Virus record (IMG/VR): IMGVR_UViG_3300025127_000033 | Coordinates: 1-60,242 of that record | Reading direction: 5' to 3' (one strand) | Length of the DNA: 60,242 bases | Source: a virus | Shown: positions 27,801 through 36,093 of the stretch, in pieces | Layout: each line of letters begins with the position of its first letter | Position numbering within the stretch: the stretch's first letter is position 1 | Position numbers and translations under genes: made by a program | Notes under the pieces: model-generated | What the model was told of the DNA's origin: nothing | What the model saw: only the letters and a program-made list of their open reading frames with translations | Database searches by the model: none

Positions 27801-30800
27801 CGCCTTAATCTTCCCGGGTACGGAGCAATTTTTCGGTGGGCTAACCAATACTACAGCAAGAACCACTATTCTTGCTGCAAGCAAAAAAATTGGTACAGAC
27901 AAACTAACGGCTGCTGGAATGAAAAAAGCTGCTGAAGTTACGATAGGTGCTAAATTAAAATCAGCTAGTAAGGGCTTTATTGTTGAGGGTGCTAAAGAAA
28001 CATTGGAGGAGGTTGTTTTTGAGAACGCAGCACAAATGCTGTATCACAACTATGCAGCTGAACTTTCTGAAAATGAGATTGAAGCCTACAAGGTTACAAT
28101 GGATGATGCTAGAAATACTGCGATTATTTCCTTTGCTGTTGGCGGTTCGGCAGGTGGCATGAATGCTAAGAGCGAAATATCCAATATAAATAATATGGCT
28201 AGGATGGATTTTGATGATCTCATGTTCGAAATAGCGAAAAAGCCATCATCAGCAAGAAGTGAAATAGAAAGACTTCAAAAGAAAGGAATTATAACTTCAG
28301 ATGTTGCAGCGGAACTTACTACAAACTTGGAATATGCTGAAAGGTCTATAAATAATATGTCGTCCAAACTGAGAGAGAAACCTTACATATCTGCTGTGTA
28401 CAGAGCTGAAATGAGGGCTCAAAGACTAGATGCCGAGGCTTCAACTGAATCAAATGAAACAATAAAAGAATATAAAACCAACCAAGCAAAATCACAAAGA
28501 GAGTTGGCCCAAGCATTAACCGTGGTTGAAGCTGCTAGGCGAACAGGAGATTCAGCTTACATATTAAATGGAAAGGTTGTTTCAAGAACTGAAATGGACA
28601 ATTTTTTCGCCAACAAAGATGCAAGCTCTCCGCTGCTCAAAAATGCCACGTATGAAATCATAAACGACAATGACTTGTCGAATGAATTGACCGCAAGGTT
28701 TGAAGAAAGCTATAAGGAAACTAATATATCTGCCATTGTTCGTCAAGGCAAGCAAACATCCACATTAAAGCTATCTAGAAGTGAAGAGATAAAACAAAGA
28801 AAAAGAGATAGAGAAAATCAGAAAAATGGCAGAATGGATGCTATTGCACAGGCGAGTCAAGAAATTGAAATCAATCAACAAAGAATAAATAGATTTGAAG
28901 ATAGTCGCCAGGAAGATGGATCTTTTGTATTTGACTCAAAGCCTGAGGATGGCATAAAGTACACTGAAAAGGAGGTTGACGGCAAGACTCAATATGTTGT
29001 CTCGAAAAGAGAGGGAGAGAAGTTCATAAGAAATACAAAGGCTGAAATATCCAAACAAGAGGGATTTATTGAGCTTAACGAGTACACTCAAAGCCTAGAA
29101 GATTCTCTTGACGAGCAGAGAGTTGATATGGGAGACGTTTCTTTTGTTGACGCATTTTTAGCAAATCAGGAAAAATTGGTTGCTGATGAAAAAGCAAAAG
29201 GCGTTAAGAATAGAAAAGGCAATTACGAATTCAAGGAAAAGCCGAGAATGCCTCACACAGAAAAAAAGAAGGGTATACTTTCTAGAAGAACTGTATATGA
29301 GGTTTCAAAGGAAGATTTTGAAGCGTATGATGGTTCAATAAACAATCAAGAGCGAACATTAATTTCTGCTCTAAAAAAGGTTTCTGTTGGAGATATTAAG
29401 GGAATGACGGATGCCGAGGTAAAATCTGCATTGGATTTTCTGAATAAGAATGGGGAGGTTGATTTAGTGAAAAAAATCAATGATGCCAGGGGAGCTGTAA
29501 CACAGCAGGGCGAGGGCGATGTGACTCAAGAAACAGCAGAAGATGCCGAACCAACCGAGGATGCCACCACGGAAGAGGCTCCAGTTAAAAAAGCAAAGCC
29601 AAAGAAAAAAGCACCTGTCAAAAAGAAGACTCCTGCAAAGAAGAAGGCAGAGCCAAAAAAAGAAGAAGAGGCTCCGGTGGATACTGAAGACATAGCTAAG
29701 TTCAAAGAAGAAACGCAAAAGATTCTTGATAGTGATAAAAGTTTGGCAGGAAAGAAAACTGCTCTATCAGCTTTGGTGAGGAAATACGCCAAAAGATTAA
29801 ACCTTGTTGGTCAAGATGCCGCCATAGTAGATCGTATCAGAAGAGCTAAATCTCAAAGGGTTATGGCTAATGCTGTAAATGATTTTTCTAATAAAGCCAC
29901 TAGAAGAGCTCAGATACCTGGAGACTCTAAGGTTGTAAACACCGCTGTAGAACTCAAGAAAAAATTAAGAGAGATAAACTCTGCAATCAGGAAGACTAAG
30001 TCGAGTGTGAACAAGAAAATGCAAGAACTTACCAAGGGCGTTAAGCAAACCTTGAAAGAATCTGGTATAGATAGTCGAAGTAAGGTTTACAAACAGATTT
30101 TAAATAAACTAGCCACTCTTAATATAAATAGCCCTAAATCAATACTTCGGTTCGAAATGTACGTTGACAAGGTTGTGGGAGACGCTAAGTTTGAGCAGAA
30201 ACTTAAGGATGCTAACATTATAAGAAAGAAGGTCAAGAGACTAGCTAGGGGAAATAGTGTAAGCGTAAACTTAACGGAGGCTGCGAAAAGTTACGCTAAA
30301 CTAGACCCATTGATGGTTGAGAATATTGACGCTCATATTGAGTTGGGTAAAAACATTGCTAAAGGTCTTGAGAACGTAAGGCTAGACAAGGAGGGTAACG
30401 TGGTTGGCAATGAAGTGTTTAATAAAAATCAAGTTGAAAATTATGTAAAGGCTGAAACATCTAGGCAAGAAGATATTAATGCAGAAGAAACGAAGATAAT
30501 TTTGGAAGCATTAGGTATAGATACCTCTAACTTAACAAACGCTCAGGCGAAAGAGATTCTTGATGCTCAAAAAGAAGTTAAGGAAACAGGTAAAGCTAAA
30601 ACAAATGATTTTATTGATAAGGTTTCTAGGGCGTTCAACCAATACAAGGTCAACCTTGTGGCAGAAGCCAAGAGGAGAGGTCTTACCAAGTCTCAAATTG
30701 ATGCCGTCAAAAGATTCTCTGAGGTTGATCTCACAATATTAAACAACGAGAATAAAAGAGAGACGGTAATCAAGGCGATGAATATCATGAATAATTTCTA

Positions 30801-33546
30801 TGAGAATGGAGATATCGCTGGAATGGATGCTATTTCTTTGGCATATGAAGGTGCTAGAAACGTCAAGGCAGACGTGAAGAGAGGTGTTTCGGGCAGAAGG
30901 TCTACTTTGATTGGTAGGTTTTACGGCAGCGTTGTCAATCAGCTTGCAATGGAGTTTGAGAGAGTTTTTGGGGGTCAAAACGAAGGGTTCAAAATATTAG
31001 AAGCGTCAGGCGTAAATAAATTAGTGTCAGGGGCTGCTAGTGCTAGAACAATCGTAAACAATTATTTTAATGAGTACAATAAACTCCGAAAGAATAAGTA
31101 TCAAACAGCAGAGAATACTTTTGAAAGAGGTATATACGCTTTTGTTGCTAGAGTTGATAGTGGCGTTGAGACCGCAGAAGCATTCAAAAGAAGAAAGGGT
31201 CTAGTAGAACAATCTTTAGAGAAGTACAAAACCACGGACGAAAAAACATATAAAGTTCTTCAGAAGGTGTATGACAAGATTCTTAAAGATGCTAATTCTT
31301 TTCAGGAAGTAGAGGCCAAGATGGATGCTGAGAACATAAAGCTTGTTAATTACTACAGGAATAAGTTCAGCGAAAACTTTTCAGAGTTTCAGGAGATGAA
31401 CCTATCGCTAAGAAACAAGAAACTTGATCCGGATCAAAACTATTTTCCCGACTTATACTTTTCTACGGAGGGAGTTAAAGTAAGTGTGGCAGCCAAATTT
31501 CATAAACTTAATTATGATTCAGAGTCATCAGCCGGTATAGAAACAGAGAGGCCATATAAACTACCTAAGGACAGGAATATAAACTTCAATTTTGATGAGG
31601 TAGCTTACAACAAGATGAACGAGATGGTGGTTGATACAAAAACAGCAGCCGCTCTCGCTCAAATTGATGCATACATGAACTCTCCTGAGTTTGAAACTAT
31701 AGCAGGAAGCGAAAAGAATGCTGCAAGGCTAAGAGACAGAGTGAATGGCTATAGAGAGAATGTCAAGGGAGACAATCATTATGTTTCGGCAATAGAGAAG
31801 GATGCTCAAACAGCCATAATGAGATATCTAGATCCAATATTTAAGCTTGGGTATGCGAAGGCGTTATTTAGCACAATGCAGCCTGTCAAGCAAGCAGCTA
31901 GTGCATTAGTGAACACGCTATTTCAGGCTCCCTTAATGTTGATGAAGCCTGATTCTGCAAAAACATTTGTTCCTGGAAGTGCAATAAATAAGGCCATCAA
32001 TAGATCGGGAATGGCAATCGCCAACAGAGGTGCAGATACTAGGTATGAGGAGAATACCGAAGAGAAAGTTGCACTTCAGTTGTCTAAGTCTAGGTCTCTC
32101 GCATCCAAGGTGTACCTTGCGTTAGGTGTGCCATCTGAAGTTGCTCTTAAGGTGTCTGTTGGTGCTGCTGACTCAGCGGCAGCTCGTGCTTCATTTATAG
32201 CATTCTATAAAAAGAGGCTTAAAAAGATGGGGTTGACACATAAAAATATCGACTGGGCCAATCACCAGTGGAATGAGGAGGCAGCCTCATATGCGGATAT
32301 GATGGTCTCAAGAAACCAAGCACCTTCAGATACTAGATTGCGAGGCGAATTATTCACAAAGAAAGGAATGGGATTGAGTCTTCTGAGAAAAACTATTTTA
32401 CCATTCTCAAACTTTATAATGGCTCAGAAGGCAAGAATGTACTCTGATGTTAGAGCTTTAACAAACCCTAGAACAACACGAGAAGACCGGGTAGCAGCAA
32501 GTGGGTCGTTGGCAGGTACTGCGGCAGAGATGGCTGTATACCACGCTATAGGATACGCAGTGGGCAGAGTCATTATGAATAAGGTGGCAGAAGTGCTTGG
32601 ATATGAAGAGGAAAAAGATGGAGAGATGGTGGACTTCTTAGGATATGCTATACCTAAAAAAGACTTTGAGCAGTTTATGGCATACAGAGGATCTACAATG
32701 TTTGCGGATGTGTTTTCTCCTATACCAATAGCAGATAATGTTGTTAAGCGAGTAGCAAACTATGTTATCGAGGAAACTACAGGAAAAGAGGATTTTATTA
32801 AGATTTGGGATAGTGAGAATCAAACAACAGATTACTTAGGTACTGCTGGAATAGCCGTTGAAGGCTTTATGGAGATGTACGACACTTATCAATTATATAC
32901 TACTGGAGAGTATGAAGATGAAGACTTGCTAGGAAATAAGGTTGTCAAGAGGATATCTCCTGAAAGTCAAAGTATTTTGAAAGATCTTTACATCTATCAA
33001 TCATTGGCTGCATTTGGATTAATACCAGTTGATGCGGAGCGATATGTTAGCAAGGTCAAGTCATACGCCAAGAGGATGGGGCCTGACCATAAATTTAGCG
33101 ATGCTTACATTGAGCAGCTGTATGGAGAGGTTATGGAGAAACACGACCTTACAGTAGATCAAATGAAGCAATATGTTTCTTACTCTGTAGATGATAACGG
33201 AAGACGATCAGGAGAATGGAATCCTAGTATTAAATACGATGACAAGACAAAAGCGTATTTACGCATCCACAATAGAGAGAAGTACCTTCTTTATCAGGAT
33301 ATTGACAATGCTATGAAGGCTGCTGAGAAGGAGAGGGTAGACTCAAGAACAATAGAAAGAGCATTGGAGTATTTTACAATAAAGCAACTATACGTCCTGA
33401 AGGAAAACGAGCCCGAGCAGTATGAGGTTATAAGAAAAAAATATGACCTCAGAGACAATCAGATAGATGACCGAATGCAAGAGTTGGTAGATGTTGAAGA
33501 CGAGATAATAATGCGAATGCAGGCTAGGAATCAAACATCACGTTAA
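24892..33546 (+). CDS. giant internal virion/ejection protein (2,884 aa)
   Basis: The largest gene in the window. The N-terminal ~250 residues carry repeated short KAGDFELT motifs. Glycine/alanine-rich, weakly hydrophobic stretches occur around residues 870-1100 and again near 2550. Residues about 1545-1600 form a Pro/Lys/Ala tract like histone H1 tails (KKAKPKKKAPVKKKTPAKKK). The C-terminal third (from about residue 2310) resembles the ends of large polyvalent phage proteins (MQPVKQAASALVNTLF; LRKTILPFSNFIMAQKARMY). I could not find a lysozyme or RNA-polymerase motif. By position it is a T7 gp16-like ejection protein. Its 3' end overlaps the convergent phosphatase gene by 23 nt. Confidence 0.65.
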   Translation: MALISTKVKELHTFLYNAGLTDLTESVFRKEFEDVRFQDEVFLKMTSTDPPAYVGSKEHFIANYVVTSEDRLPEKLSTSQISIYDDDGVEQTLKRRSDRIAQSRDVTNAINGLRTTLSDMSTNSAFSDRAKEAASGLSITGSGDLYNIVDANGATISTIDYSGFTSYSERSNILNNALTDVSDYLQQFDIDAYKNLMGGNGLNYSYVGPNSRRVRLKKAGDFELTELPPAPAKGTRLSKAGDFELTTVSDIVEEQQELEEEGGSLVAAPTMTGAITAEDISHYSSRFGNLGANGFENIQLAKGEVSFEYADIMLNKGDFSLNERIKEINEAGGTEITINGQVYNIESVTPKGEAGGNLSLVLVGKTKLTEREESRLTTIQSELKAREVDLEYFRSNPDQIDVDQLNYLEERFSELKEEEDQLLDKSEGQSQTIQLTQLGGIQQFAIGSESISQGEGVAGSVNRVLEGSREIINDSTPEGISEFSQEVTTKVIEQVNALPEDAEMTMTLYENGETVTRNAESKAEYSNYLISRYFNEAYKGIEKVEELKDVVASVEAGTYIRINGNDYDMDPFDQQSFLLEDADYMLSDLLVALTTRGKGSATGTISMLFAPTDVPKSDLRTIRGITDYRELETWYTFKGDSKGEATNYYNDRQEEIEKFQKNLAIYYNYYADLYQLSMLNGDAASAAKAKLYADNIEEVSNNMFSSDRFKSYVFVTDYLDSEKKRIENSSWATRTLYNSAATVTNSASNLAESVMNLTAGAAGIAGAGDFSQNLYNLSEDMDQFYNTYSDFSKTSKFQGADMGGGDYVEYEGYRVYVDGDGNPTKVYTEDLQHVGQFDKTQIINKILEDASFQDRTVKSSNWWSGSSATGYVGAAMGSVSDLYFAGAGTKLFMGAGRIANVARPLTSKLPKASFLSTNKAMMVKQRLTQATVFTGMMYNDIKNEARASGFTEEEANRYSWAVSGSIGAVNALIFPGTEQFFGGLTNTTARTTILAASKKIGTDKLTAAGMKKAAEVTIGAKLKSASKGFIVEGAKETLEEVVFENAAQMLYHNYAAELSENEIEAYKVTMDDARNTAIISFAVGGSAGGMNAKSEISNINNMARMDFDDLMFEIAKKPSSARSEIERLQKKGIITSDVAAELTTNLEYAERSINNMSSKLREKPYISAVYRAEMRAQRLDAEASTESNETIKEYKTNQAKSQRELAQALTVVEAARRTGDSAYILNGKVVSRTEMDNFFANKDASSPLLKNATYEIINDNDLSNELTARFEESYKETNISAIVRQGKQTSTLKLSRSEEIKQRKRDRENQKNGRMDAIAQASQEIEINQQRINRFEDSRQEDGSFVFDSKPEDGIKYTEKEVDGKTQYVVSKREGEKFIRNTKAEISKQEGFIELNEYTQSLEDSLDEQRVDMGDVSFVDAFLANQEKLVADEKAKGVKNRKGNYEFKEKPRMPHTEKKKGILSRRTVYEVSKEDFEAYDGSINNQERTLISALKKVSVGDIKGMTDAEVKSALDFLNKNGEVDLVKKINDARGAVTQQGEGDVTQETAEDAEPTEDATTEEAPVKKAKPKKKAPVKKKTPAKKKAEPKKEEEAPVDTEDIAKFKEETQKILDSDKSLAGKKTALSALVRKYAKRLNLVGQDAAIVDRIRRAKSQRVMANAVNDFSNKATRRAQIPGDSKVVNTAVELKKKLREINSAIRKTKSSVNKKMQELTKGVKQTLKESGIDSRSKVYKQILNKLATLNINSPKSILRFEMYVDKVVGDAKFEQKLKDANIIRKKVKRLARGNSVSVNLTEAAKSYAKLDPLMVENIDAHIELGKNIAKGLENVRLDKEGNVVGNEVFNKNQVENYVKAETSRQEDINAEETKIILEALGIDTSNLTNAQAKEILDAQKEVKETGKAKTNDFIDKVSRAFNQYKVNLVAEAKRRGLTKSQIDAVKRFSEVDLTILNNENKRETVIKAMNIMNNFYENGDIAGMDAISLAYEGARNVKADVKRGVSGRRSTLIGRFYGSVVNQLAMEFERVFGGQNEGFKILEASGVNKLVSGAASARTIVNNYFNEYNKLRKNKYQTAENTFERGIYAFVARVDSGVETAEAFKRRKGLVEQSLEKYKTTDEKTYKVLQKVYDKILKDANSFQEVEAKMDAENIKLVNYYRNKFSENFSEFQEMNLSLRNKKLDPDQNYFPDLYFSTEGVKVSVAAKFHKLNYDSESSAGIETERPYKLPKDRNINFNFDEVAYNKMNEMVVDTKTAAALAQIDAYMNSPEFETIAGSEKNAARLRDRVNGYRENVKGDNHYVSAIEKDAQTAIMRYLDPIFKLGYAKALFSTMQPVKQAASALVNTLFQAPLMLMKPDSAKTFVPGSAINKAINRSGMAIANRGADTRYEENTEEKVALQLSKSRSLASKVYLALGVPSEVALKVSVGAADSAAARASFIAFYKKRLKKMGLTHKNIDWANHQWNEEAASYADMMVSRNQAPSDTRLRGELFTKKGMGLSLLRKTILPFSNFIMAQKARMYSDVRALTNPRTTREDRVAASGSLAGTAAEMAVYHAIGYAVGRVIMNKVAEVLGYEEEKDGEMVDFLGYAIPKKDFEQFMAYRGSTMFADVFSPIPIADNVVKRVANYVIEETTGKEDFIKIWDSENQTTDYLGTAGIAVEGFMEMYDTYQLYTTGEYEDEDLLGNKVVKRISPESQSILKDLYIYQSLAAFGLIPVDAERYVSKVKSYAKRMGPDHKFSDAYIEQLYGEVMEKHDLTVDQMKQYVSYSVDDNGRRSGEWNPSIKYDDKTKAYLRIHNREKYLLYQDIDNAMKAAEKERVDSRTIERALEYFTIKQLYVLKENEPEQYEVIRKKYDLRDNQIDDRMQELVDVEDEIIMRMQARNQTSR

Positions 33547-34234
33547 TAGCAGTGTGTCCTCCTATGACAACGCCACAGGCGATAGCTGGCTTCTTATAGT
33601 TGCGAGCATAGGCTTGAGAATACGAGTCCCTATCTATGCCACAACCCACCTGCATGGCAAAAATATTTTTGTGCTGTCCGCATAGATGCTCGACGTAGCA
33701 CTGCGTATGAATGTGCCCTTGAACACAGCTAATCATATCGTTCTTAACTCTAGTACGGGCAGTCCCCCCCTCGCCATGTACGTATTGCACGCCATCAATA
33801 ACAAAGCGGGGCTGCCAATCCCAGTTAGTGCCAAGCACTTCATTGTAGGATTTAATCCAAGCTTTTGGTATGTTAGATGAGAACGCTTTCCGGGCTATGA
33901 GCCGGTCATGATTGCCTATACAAACCGTGGCGGTCTTAAATGCTTTGCTCCACTCCTGAACCTTCTCTATTGCAAAGTCAAGCTCCATCCCTCCTGAGAG
34001 TCCATTTGGGTCTGTCTCATGGTATGAGGCATAGTGATTATCGATGATGTCCCCACAGAAGTGTACGGCATTACAGTTAAATTTTTGATAAGTCTCTACG
34101 CAGAAATCAAGATATCCTGGAGCGCAAAAAGGCTCGTGAATATCTCCTACGATTAACAAACGTTTCTCTTTGCTTGTAAGGTTGTTGTAGGCGGCTAGTC
34201 TTTGCCCACTCAGCCTAGGTCTAACTTCAGTCAT
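33524..34234 (-). CDS. calcineurin-like metallophosphoesterase
   Basis: 236 residues with the full set of metallophosphatase motifs: GDIHEP (residues 30-35), GDIIDNH (61-67), GNHD (107-110), a later His in YVHGEGG, and GHIH (173-176). These bind two metal ions and cleave phosphoester bonds; the substrate could be nucleic acid, nucleotide or protein. It is the last gene of the long leftward array and overlaps the upstream 40-residue gene by 8 nt and the convergent giant gene by 23 nt. Confidence 0.9.
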   Translation of the reverse strand: MTEVRPRLSGQRLAAYNNLTSKEKRLLIVGDIHEPFCAPGYLDFCVETYQKFNCNAVHFCGDIIDNHYASYHETDPNGLSGGMELDFAIEKVQEWSKAFKTATVCIGNHDRLIARKAFSSNIPKAWIKSYNEVLGTNWDWQPRFVIDGVQYVHGEGGTARTRVKNDMISCVQGHIHTQCYVEHLCGQHKNIFAMQVGCGIDRDSYSQAYARNYKKPAIACGVVIGGHTAINVMFDS

Positions 34235-34349
34235 TGTCTATGGATTTAAGTATTTCAGTGATTTCTTCTACTATCTCTTCAACCACATCGTACTCTTCGT
34301 CCGCCCAGGCTTCGTAAAGACTATTGACCAGATCATGAAGTTCTTCCAT
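34227..34349 (-). CDS. very small acidic protein, unknown
   Basis: 40 residues (MEELHDLVNSLYEAWADEEY...), strongly acidic with a single amphipathic helix. It fills the gap between two leftward genes, and its stop overlaps the phosphatase start (8 nt), the coupling used throughout this array. It may be an anti-repressor, DNA mimic or adaptor, but there is no direct evidence. Confidence 0.6.
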   Translation of the reverse strand: MEELHDLVNSLYEAWADEEYDVVEEIVEEITEILKSIDND

Positions 34350-34390
34350 CGTCGTCAATATGTGTAGAAACCTGTGTGCGTGTCGTATCA

Positions 34391-34633
34391 TTACCTATCC
34401 ATTGCCCTCATCATAGTATCGCCAAGCGTCTTATCTATCTTGCTTATACCCCTGTATATGCGTTTAGACATCATCTTGACGTTTCTTTTTTCTTCTAAAG
34501 TAGAGTCGATTCCAAGGTTTGTGTACATAACACAATCCATTTCTAAAAGGGCATCAATCTTGCGTCGGTCTGCCCAGGTTTTATATCCGATTATCTTTTC
34601 GATTTTATTTTCAAGTTTCGGATTCATTGTCAC
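34391..34633 (-). CDS. small basic helical protein, unknown
   Basis: 80 residues from ATG 34633, or 78 from the second ATG at 34627 (MNPKLENKIEKIIGYKTW). Rich in Lys, Arg, Met and Ile and helical throughout. It overlaps the end of the DnaA-like gene by 23 nt. No recognised domain. Confidence 0.6.
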   Translation of the reverse strand: MTMNPKLENKIEKIIGYKTWADRRKIDALLEMDCVMYTNLGIDSTLEEKRNVKMMSKRIYRGISKIDKTLGDTMMRAMDR

Positions 34634-35060
34634 AATTTATTGACTTATTGTCAAAAGATTCTAGCAACTTTTCAACAAACATTATTTTTTTGCCTATTGT
34701 TGTAAACGATTCTATTGATTCTAGGATGCTTATAGCCCTATTTCTTGAGCTTGTTTGTTGTCCATTTTGAACCAAACTTTCCGTGTGGCCGTATTCGCTA
34801 ACATACGTTTCATCAGTAGCAAGTAAACTTTTATGAGTTTCTAATCCATGTATGATGGTTGCGTGGTGTCTTCCAAAAATTCTACCTATTTGACTCAGGC
34901 TCGCACCATACTTGTAATACAATATGTTGTACGCCATGCATCTAACTCTAACCAGCTCATGCTTTCTTGTTTTACTTAATAGACTGTCTACATCTACATT
35001 GTTAATCTCCGCAATTTGATTCTTTATTGCCTCGAATGTTCCCGTTCTGTTCGATTTCAT
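34611..35060 (-). CDS. DnaA domain-IV-like DNA-binding protein
   Basis: 149 residues. Residues about 32-76 follow the DnaA C-terminal helix-turn-helix pattern: RKHELVRVRCMAYNILYYK, then LSQIGRIFGRHHATIIHGLETH, which matches the DnaA signature (IG..F..RDHTT..HA). DnaA domain IV binds DnaA boxes at origins. The AAA+ ATPase domain is absent, so the protein could bind an origin, act as a decoy or serve as a transcription regulator. It sits in the replication operon, overlapping both neighbours. Confidence 0.75.
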   Translation of the reverse strand: MKSNRTGTFEAIKNQIAEINNVDVDSLLSKTRKHELVRVRCMAYNILYYKYGASLSQIGRIFGRHHATIIHGLETHKSLLATDETYVSEYGHTESLVQNGQQTSSRNRAISILESIESFTTIGKKIMFVEKLLESFDNKSINCDNESET

Positions 35061-35412
35061 TTATAGTTTTGTTTAGGTTTAAGTAATCTAAATATTCGTC
35101 TGATGTTATCTCATTAATATCTAGTATATAAAAAGGGTCTATGCCGTCATTATAATATTCTAGCTCCATGAACATGTCTTCGCTGTTTTGATCCTTTACT
35201 ATGAATCCCACTGAGTTAGGCTCTTCTATAGTAATTGGAAGTTCTTCTGCGTTTGACATAACCATGTTAACTGTAGATTGTCTTATGTCTCTTGGTAAAT
35301 CAACTAGCCTCTCAATAAGGAAGTCATTTATCTGGACCATATACCTCGGTCCTGCATCCGTGTCGCTCAAGTTCTCTGAGTCTGTATTCTTGTAGTTTTG
35401 ATAGTTTCCCAT
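35002..35412 (-). CDS. unknown acidic protein of the replication operon
   Basis: 136 residues from ATG 35412 (MGNYQNYKNTDSEN); the frame is open further upstream, but that region belongs to the nuclease gene. ATG 35340 (MVQINDFLIERLV) would reduce the overlap with the nuclease gene from 89 to 17 nt and is also plausible. Acidic, with the pattern NSVGFIVKDQNSEDMFMELEYY. It overlaps the DnaA-like gene downstream by 59 nt. Function unknown. Confidence 0.6.
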   Translation of the reverse strand: MGNYQNYKNTDSENLSDTDAGPRYMVQINDFLIERLVDLPRDIRQSTVNMVMSNAEELPITIEEPNSVGFIVKDQNSEDMFMELEYYNDGIDPFYILDINEITSDEYLDYLNLNKTINEIEQNGNIRGNKESNCGD

Positions 35413-35569
35413 TTTTAGTTTTAATTTCAGAAAATAATACATCCGCTCCAGGTGGTATCGCAATGAGATCAGGAATGCCATTCTTATTCGTTTTTATAAG
35501 TTTTATAACGTAATAACCATCAGCTTCGAGTTCTTTGATTCTTTTGAATTGGATTTGTTGCTCTCGCAT
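35324..35569 (-). CDS. VRR-NUC nuclease
   Basis: 81 residues, the usual size of standalone phage VRR-NUC proteins. The PD-(D/E)xK core is visible: NKNGIPDLIAI (Pro33-Asp34), SEIKTKNGKLSKLQ (Glu48, Lys50) and Gln60. Such nucleases are thought to cut branched DNA and are associated with phage replication genes. A TATCTTAA box lies just before the ATG, possibly a weak promoter. Confidence 0.87.
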   Translation of the reverse strand: MREQQIQFKRIKELEADGYYVIKLIKTNKNGIPDLIAIPPGADVLFSEIKTKNGKLSKLQEYRLRELERHGCRTEVYGPDK

Positions 35570-35610
35570 ACTTTAAGATACTAAAGTCCGAAGTAAATAA
35601 AATCAACTGA

Positions 35611-36093
35611 CTATTTAATAAAGCAGACCCAATGCGTTTGCATTTTCTTGCCTGACTTGTGTCCGTACAATGGCTTCTTGTCGGTAAGCTTTAAGATGTC
35701 CTTAATTGGGAACTGAACCTCATTCCATTTAAATATCAAAGTTCCATTTGGCTTTAATACCCTGAAGCATTCCTTAAACCCTTGCCTAATCATATCCTGC
35801 CAATCATCTTGCAGAGAGCCATACTTCTTAGTTATTTGAGATTGTGACTTCTGTTTAATATGTGGGGGGTCAAAGACAACGTGATAAAATGAGTTGTCAG
35901 GTTGTTTAATATCTGTGAAATCTCCTATTATATCAGGATTAATAATGTTGGTTTTTGTACCACAAGGATAGTGGTCAATGTGAGTTTCACATCTTCTGTC
36001 AAGATACAAAGCTCTTTCATCGTGCTTATCAAACCACATCCCTTTAGGGCCACAACATACATCCAATACTATCTTTTCTTTATTTATATTCAT
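35611..36093 (-). CDS. SAM-dependent methyltransferase (class I)
   Basis: 160 residues. A short Rossmann-type motif I (VLDVCCGPKGMWFDK) is followed by DPPH (VVFDPPHIKQ), resembling the DPPY/W motif of amino-methyltransferases, and by the motif LKPNGTLIFKWNE. The target could be adenine in DNA, RNA or protein. The ATG overlaps the helicase stop as ATGA. The protein lacks an obvious DNA-recognition domain. Confidence 0.8.
   Translation of the reverse strand: MNINKEKIVLDVCCGPKGMWFDKHDERALYLDRRCETHIDHYPCGTKTNIINPDIIGDFTDIKQPDNSFYHVVFDPPHIKQKSQSQITKKYGSLQDDWQDMIRQGFKECFRVLKPNGTLIFKWNEVQFPIKDILKLTDKKPLYGHKSGKKMQTHWVCFIK

Noticed and set aside
29464-29792. Minus-strand frames rich in Phe/Ser/Leu opposite the Lys/Pro/Ala tract
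   Set aside because: They are the antisense of the KKKAPAK codons, which gives Phe/Leu/Ala runs; no gene features.
35611-35901. Possible phage DNA adenine methyltransferase with restriction partner
   Set aside because: No restriction endonuclease or specificity subunit lies nearby; the gene looks solitary.
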